Below, piece after piece: positions 59,176 through 64,000 of a stretch of 64,000 bases of DNA. The notes under the pieces are model-generated. The model searched no databases, had not been told where the DNA came from, and saw only the letters and a program-made list of their open reading frames with translations. The stretch's first letter is position 1; each line of letters begins with the position of its first letter. The stretch covers positions 4,402,001 through 4,466,000 of the forward strand of contig JAUTDP010000002.1 of assembly GCA_033439795.1 (NCBI GenBank). The letters run 5' to 3'. A program made the translations under genes and the position numbers. The stretch is from Sordaria brevicollis (Eukaryota > Ascomycota > Sordariomycetes > Sordariales > Sordariaceae).

Positions 59176-59597
59176 GGTGGTGGTGGTGGTAGGTGCAGGG
59201 CTAGACCTCTGTTGATTGGGAACCCCGCGCGGACTGGCGTTGATGGTGGTTGCGCGGAAAAGGTGTTGTTGTCTGCCACTCGTTCTTTGTCCCGAATGGC
59301 AATATCATCCTGGGACTGCCGTCGTGGATCCTGGAAAATGTGCGGTGCGGGGGATAGCTTTGGTGTTTCTTTTGCGCCGCCGTCTGAAAGAGACCTTGTT
59401 GTTTTGGTCAAGAATCCCGATCCCGATCCAAAGCCCCCGCTTTCGTTGTTGGTGTTGGTCGTTATACTACTCCTAGTTCCTGCTGCTGCTGCTGCTCCTG
59501 GTGCTGTGTCTGCTTTGCTGTTGTCGTCGTTGTCGTCAAGGACCGCCACATCATCCATACACCTGTCCACGTCCGCCATTATCGATTCACTGTCCAT
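57157..59597 (-). CDS. Large polyglutamine protein, candidate transcriptional regulator
   Basis: Two exons, 59597-58161 and 58095-57157, intron 65 bp (GTATGT...CTAG), giving 791 residues. I prefer the ATG at 59597 ('MDSESIMADVDRCMDDVAVL') over a longer non-ATG extension to 59807. Most of the protein is disordered: Asp, Ser, Pro, Gln and Asn rich, with a run of about 18 Gln near residue 145. The segment spanning the splice site is the conserved-looking part: 'RRTVTRHRGNLLPKTKGFAR' followed by a charged helix ('EAEVKREAEVVRQVRESDMD'). This pattern is what I would expect from a fungal transcription or cell-cycle regulator, but I cannot name a family. A Lys/Arg-rich patch ('RQRRKQPKSRKHKTPLG') could be a nuclear signal. 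Confidence 0.7.
59121..59174 (+). repeat. CTG/TTG triplet repeat (poly-Gln)
   Basis: Eighteen triplets of CTG with TTG/TGT phase; on the coding strand CAG/CAA, giving about 18 Gln. Length polymorphism is likely. Confidence 0.9.
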
Positions 59598-60858
59598 TGT
59601 GTGAGGTGTCGCGTGATTGAGGCGAAACTGGATTCGGTCGTTTTGACGGGCGCGTAAAGTGGTGTAAGCCCAGGGCTGGGTTCGCGGCGGCGCGTTTCGT
59701 GTTTCGATCTTCTCGTCGTCGTTTAAGTGCGCTCGATGGGCTGTCGGTTGTTTCGCTCGAATGGTATCGTATTTGGTAGGTAAAGATGGGCTATGTGGTC
59801 GTTTCAAGAAGCGTCAAACGCCATCGGGCAGATAACCCTCGTGAGGTCTTGCTTGGAACCTTGGGAAAGAAAAAAGTGAAGAGAGATGGATGTCGTCGAG
59901 GGGGGGAGGTCAATGAGGTAGACGTCGGCTGGGGGAGGTCCAAGTGCGGCTAACTCGAGGGGTGTAATTGCGGGTAGAGCTGGGGCACCCGGGCGCTAAT
60001 ACCACCCACTAAAAATGGCCTTCCGGGGCACCCTTGCCCGCGCTGGTGATCTCGGCCTAGCGCTGTGCGGTACGCGCCTTCTGTTAAGGACGGTAATTGC
60101 CGTTACCGGGCATTACACCCGGACCAACAGCTGATGGTTGTTTCCTTTGTTGCACATTTGCACTTACATTGCAGAATATCAGGCAAGTAAAAGTTGAACG
60201 CTCGTTAACTTGACGATTAAGAAATGTTCTGTAAAACACGTTGGAGGATACCCTCAATGTGAAGATAGGTATCACACCCCTAAAACCCCCATACTACAAA
60301 CAAGCTTATCGGGTGATCGCCGTCCTGTTCCTTGCGTCATTTCAAACGAGGGAAACAAGCGAGGAATCATGGCAGCTGAGATATGGAACCCCTCACCATT
60401 CATCAGACTGTGCGAAACCAAACACGCCCAACATGCCATTGTTCGAGAACTCGGCCGTTGTACATGTGGGCTTCGGAATTTCACATGAACCCCGGCCTGG
60501 AGCGTGGGGGTACACTTGACGAGCCGAGACCCTGTCACCAACTGTCTCGTTTGTCTTTTGTTGTTTGACTTCAATTCTGGAATTTTAAGAAGGGAAATTC
60601 TTTTCAGAGACATCAAAAGAGACGAGAATATTCCTCATTCTGCGGTTGATCAGGCGTCGGATACAACGGCATCAACAACCAACAACCGTGAAAATTACGA
60701 ATCTGCCCCAATAACCGTAAAATACAAAATCTAATTTTCATCACGGTAAGTTACCTCTTCCCTCAAATATCACAGACGAGACAACCTCAACACTCCAAAC
60801 TACATCCATCATCTCCTTTGGCGAGAGGACAAATAAGCCCTCATTCAAATCATCAAAA
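59598..60858. other. Divergent promoter interval
   Basis: Between the polyglutamine protein (-) and the SET gene (+). No supportable gene. The first 210 bases are open in the polyglutamine frame but lack an ATG. Confidence 0.4.
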
Positions 60859-61983
60859 ATGGCACCAAAAGAAACCAAGCAAAAACCCACCAAAAAGTCT
60901 CACTCCAACAACAAACCAAAGATTTCCAAACCTCAAAAACCCCAACAGCGAAAACCTCCATCCACCACCTCTTCCTCTCAACCACCACCTCTCCAAACCG
61001 CAGACGCCAACGGCCTCCCCCTAAACTGGCCCCCCTCCCTCCCCTACCTAATTCACCCCCTCTTCTCCCCCCTCCTCACTCCCCTCCATTACTCAGCCCT
61101 CCACACCCGGCCAGCACCAGACTCCGTCGAGCCCCTCGATGAGCTACCGGCCGATTACGTCCCGGGGCCTTGTCAAAAAGCAGTGATTCTACCGATTACA
61201 GACAAGAGACATCCGGCGTTTGGACAGGCCGGGTTGTTTGCGGCGAGGGACCTGAGGCCGGGGGAGTTTGTGGTTAGGTATTTGGGGGAGGTACATCCTG
61301 GGGGGGTGGAATGGGGTGGGGGGTTGGTTTTTCCTGAGCCTGAAAAGGGGGATGGGGAGGAGGATGGGGAGGAGGATGGGGAGGAGGATGGGGAGGAGGT
61401 TGGGGAGGAGGTTGGGGAGGAGGATGGGAAGGAGGGTGCAGATGAGCAGGATGGGATAGACGGGGAGGGAGAGGTTGTGAAGCAAGATGATGGCAAAGAG
61501 GTGAAGCAAGACGATGGCCAAGGTCAAGGTGGTCCACAGCAGCAGGACGCACCAAGGGCGGAAGAAATGATGCCCTACAACTATAAAAAGTCCGATTACG
61601 ACCTCTGGCTCGACCACCCCTCCGACCTCGCCATCGACGCCTGTCGCTGCGGAAACGAAGCCCGCTTCGTCAATGACTATAGGGGTATACCCAACCCTGT
61701 TTATCCACCCGGTTACGTCCCTCAGTCCAAAAAGGAGGAATTGTTTCTGAAGAGACCGAATGCGGAATTCAAAGTTGTTTGGGATCCAGTGAGGAAAGAA
61801 AAGACTATGGCGGTTTATGTATTACCGGCAGGCAAGAAGGCGGTAGGAAGGGCCAGGGAGGTTGGCATAGAAAGGGGACGGGAGGTGGTGGTTAGTTATG
61901 GGAAGGGGTTTTGGGAGAAGAGGAGGGAGGAGGAGAGGTTGAAAGGGGAAGTGGTAGAAGATGGGGACGAGGGTTACGCATGA
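60859..61983 (+). CDS. SET-domain protein with acidic repeat insert
   Basis: Single-exon, 374 residues, ATG 60859. A basic Lys/Pro/Ser-rich N-terminus ('KETKQKPTKKSHSNNKPK') is followed by a SET fold: 'FGQAGLFAARDLRPGEFVVR' with 'YLGEVHPGG' (SET-N), then 'SDYDLWLDHPSDLAIDACRC', 'GNEARFVNDYRGIPN' in the position of the NHxCxPN motif, 'EFKVVWDPVRKEKTMAVYVL' and 'GREVVVSYGKGFW' (usual ELxxDYG). Between SET-N and SET-C lies an insert of about 75 acidic residues built from Gly-Glu-Glu-Asp repeats (61349-61436). The N-H-x-C motif is altered to N-E-x-R, and no post-SET Cys cluster is seen, so methyltransferase activity is uncertain. It resembles uncharacterised fungal SET proteins. Confidence 0.85.
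   Translation: MAPKETKQKPTKKSHSNNKPKISKPQKPQQRKPPSTTSSSQPPPLQTADANGLPLNWPPSLPYLIHPLFSPLLTPLHYSALHTRPAPDSVEPLDELPADYVPGPCQKAVILPITDKRHPAFGQAGLFAARDLRPGEFVVRYLGEVHPGGVEWGGGLVFPEPEKGDGEEDGEEDGEEDGEEVGEEVGEEDGKEGADEQDGIDGEGEVVKQDDGKEVKQDDGQGQGGPQQQDAPRAEEMMPYNYKKSDYDLWLDHPSDLAIDACRCGNEARFVNDYRGIPNPVYPPGYVPQSKKEELFLKRPNAEFKVVWDPVRKEKTMAVYVLPAGKKAVGRAREVGIERGREVVVSYGKGFWEKRREEERLKGEVVEDGDEGYA
61349..61436 (+). repeat. 12-bp tandem array coding for Gly-Glu-Glu-Asp/Val
   Basis: Seven or so copies of GATGGGGAGGAG with GTT variants, in frame, forming the acidic insert of the SET protein. Confidence 0.85.
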
Positions 61984-63779
61984 ATGGTTTTTGGGTTTGC
62001 AGCTGGGCCGAATCTGGATGAGAAAATGAAGCACGAGAAGATGTCATGGGAATATGGCATAGCCAACGAGTGGCCTATGATTTTTGGAAGGTCGAGCAAC
62101 TGGTACCATCCCCATAGTCATCGAATCACCTCCGACCCTAACCCTCCCATAAGTTAGATCGTGAAGAAAAGGGGGCTTCGCTTCGGTCCGTCTTCTTGGA
62201 ATGTCTGATCTTCCTCAGGGGCACAGGGTCCAGAGTGATCTACAGAATTGTGTAACACGCGCAATCTGCCGTAACGGTAGGCTCAGGACGAGGGCCAGAT
62301 CTGTTTCTGATCTTTAAGGCTGTTTCTTTTCTCACTTCCAGATAGACGAGTAGACAGTTTCTGGGGTTTTTTTTTGGTGTCTGGACTCTGGGTTAACTAC
62401 CCGACGGCATCTTCAGCTTAGGCATGTCGACGGCGGTCATGGACATGGGTTGGTTCGCTCCAAACGGGGTTTACGTTTAGGAGAACAGTAAGGTTAATGA
62501 GATTCCGAGCTTCAAACCCTATGAGATATCACGTATGATGACTCGAATCGAAAGCATCTCCATTCAATTCGAAGGAAGCAGTTCTCGAAGAGTTGAACCC
62601 CTTTTCGACTTTCGAGGTTTATGAGGCTAATGACGAGGACCTATTTTTGGTTCCGATTGGTCCACGCCGTGGAGCCGGTACTTATGGAGCCGTGTGGAGT
62701 TGAGGGTATCCAACCGTGAGTTGTTCCTGCGTTGAGGCTCTCACCGCCAGCTGGACGACAGCTGTTCTTGTGACTTTGAGGTATTTGAGAGTTGGGAATA
62801 CGTAACATGTTGGGTAGGGCGTTGGGTAATGTTGAAATGGGTTTTGTGTTCACGAGGGCCTCGAATTTCCCCGCCGTCTCGAGTCTGGTGCGGGGAGCTA
62901 AGGGTTGGGGGGTACGAGCCCTTCGAAGAGACCTGGTCTGGTCTATCTGGTGAACACCATCTCATGTCTCTAGCCGTGTGCTGGGAGGTGGATGGGTCGC
63001 AACAGGTCCATCAAGTGTTAAGATCAAAGAGCAATGGTGTACTTGGCTTCAAAAGCTCTGGGTCAGCAGGTTCATGTAGATGGTTTGACTGCCTCGACAG
63101 TGACTACAAATCTCTTGTCTAGAGGGCAAGGTAGGCGATGTGACCCGGAGATTCGGAAAGAAGAGAAACACTGGGTTGGAACACAAGACACGGCATTGAG
63201 CAGCTGGAGTAACCATTGCTGCCCATCCTCGTCCTTACGCCCGACAGTTGGATATTTAATGTTGTCAATTCCTTTGAAGCGCATTGATATCATCCAAGGA
63301 TAGGGATATGGTCACCCCGGAAAATGATCAGAGTCAGGATGTTTCTGGCCAAGATGACTTCCCGGTTGAAACGGTTGGGGCCGTTGTCGGTTGTCGCATT
63401 GAAGAAACGGGCCTGCTGTGTAGCGAACCTTCAATCGTCGGAGATCCAGAACGTTCAGTAAGACAAGAGCTGATAAAGACCTCCTTTTCAAAGCCTGTGA
63501 CAATAATGGAGGGTTGGATCGTTTCTAAGCGACCTATCATTTTGTATCTTCAAGCCATTCAGATGCAAGGCGGTGATGGTGGGTGGTGGTGAATTGGTGA
63601 TAAGATTCTGCATTGGCCGTTCCGAGTTGGTGGTGTGCCACTCCCAGTATCATGCCGGCAGAAAGAGTGTTCATGCGCATCCGATTCTGCATGAAGCTGA
63701 CCAGAAAGACAAAATATTGAAAGACAACAAAAGTCAGATGTCAACATGTCAAAGATGCCCACAAGTTGAAACTTGTCTT
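61984..63779. other. Gene-poor interval at right end
   Basis: Frames of up to 102 codons are present but none has clear features. No RNA genes or long repeats seen. Confidence 0.35.
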
Positions 63780-64000
63780 TTAATGTGAGACAGTGAAGAA
63801 CGATGGATTCCCCTGCCCAAAGAAGGGACGTCCTGCTTCTCCCGGTTCTCCACGTTTATCCACCACGGAAGGCGCTTTCCCAGGTTGGGCAATAGCGTCA
63901 AGGACCCCTCCAATGAGGTCCCCAGCAGAAAGGGTACTAGACTCAGTAGACTGTGGGTGCAAGGGGTCCGGTGGGCGACAACGGCGCCGGGCGGTGGTGG
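63780..64000 (-). CDS. Possible partial C-terminus running off the window
   Basis: On the minus strand a frame is open from the right edge to TAA at 63780. It encodes about 73 residues ('DLIGGVLDAIAQPGKAPSVV' to 'GQGNPSFFTVSH') with no ATG inside the window. Composition is reasonable for a fungal protein but gives no family. Treat as a low-confidence partial gene. Confidence 0.3.
   Translation of the reverse strand, partial: TTARRRCRPPDPLHPQSTESSTLSAGDLIGGVLDAIAQPGKAPSVVDKRGEPGEAGRPFFGQGNPSFFTVSH

Noticed and set aside
1..64000. CRISPR arrays, prokaryotic operons, restriction or phage genes
   Set aside because: Spliced genes, eukaryotic initiator tRNA and RIP indicate fungal nuclear DNA; no direct-repeat/spacer arrays seen.
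1..64000. Secondary-metabolite cluster
   Set aside because: No PKS, NRPS, terpene cyclase or cluster-type P450 genes are present; the alcohol dehydrogenase alone is not evidence.

Overview
The window looks like nuclear DNA of a filamentous ascomycete, most likely a Sordariales/Neurospora-type Sordariomycete. Genes are spread over both strands, many have one to six short introns (about 50-140 bp, GTRNGT donors, CTRAY branch-like sites), proteins carry low-complexity tracts, and one DNA transposon copy has been reduced to AT-rich, stop-riddled sequence in the way repeat-induced point mutation (RIP) does. Species is inferred, not shown.

Layout. 0-17 kb: the 3' part of a gene for an unrecognised membrane/coiled-coil protein (+), a GIT1-like glycerophosphodiester/phosphate MFS permease (-), a PP2A activator (PTPA/Rrd, -), a Roadblock/LC7-type protein (-), an initiator tRNA-Met (-), a kinase-fold protein lacking the DFG aspartate (-) and an AT-hook nuclear protein (-). 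17-28 kb: a Mam3/CNNM-type CBS membrane protein, a two-domain glyoxalase I with a possible mitochondrial form, and D-3-phosphoglycerate dehydrogenase (all +), then a small Cys-rich protein (-). 28-32 kb has no gene I can support.

31.8-39.7 kb holds three genes connected with metals or metallo-cofactors: COX15 (heme A synthase), a DxxxD-type (Mn/Fe-like) cation diffusion facilitator and a ZIP zinc transporter. 41.7-44.8 kb is a cluster of three related small Cys/His proteins with lysine/glutamate-rich tails, related to the one at 27.9 kb; the middle copy has an in-frame TAG at codon 6. Then come a Rad4/XPC DNA-repair gene (-), a protein ending in a long polyglutamate tail (-) and a probably broken gene.

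50.25-53.60 kb is a RIP-degraded pogo/Fot1-type transposon with about 60 bp terminal inverted repeats; recognisable pieces of a CENP-B-like helix-turn-helix and DDE transposase survive. Beyond it lie a tRNA-like relic, a zinc alcohol dehydrogenase (-), a polyglutamine-containing putative regulator (-), and a SET-domain protein with an acidic repeat (+). The last 2 kb has little except a possible partial reading frame at the right edge.

I do not see an operon-like or defence-type system. The most unusual items are the Cys-rich family with its in-frame stop, the transposon relic, the pseudokinase with a Cys/His insert, and the dual-start glyoxalase.
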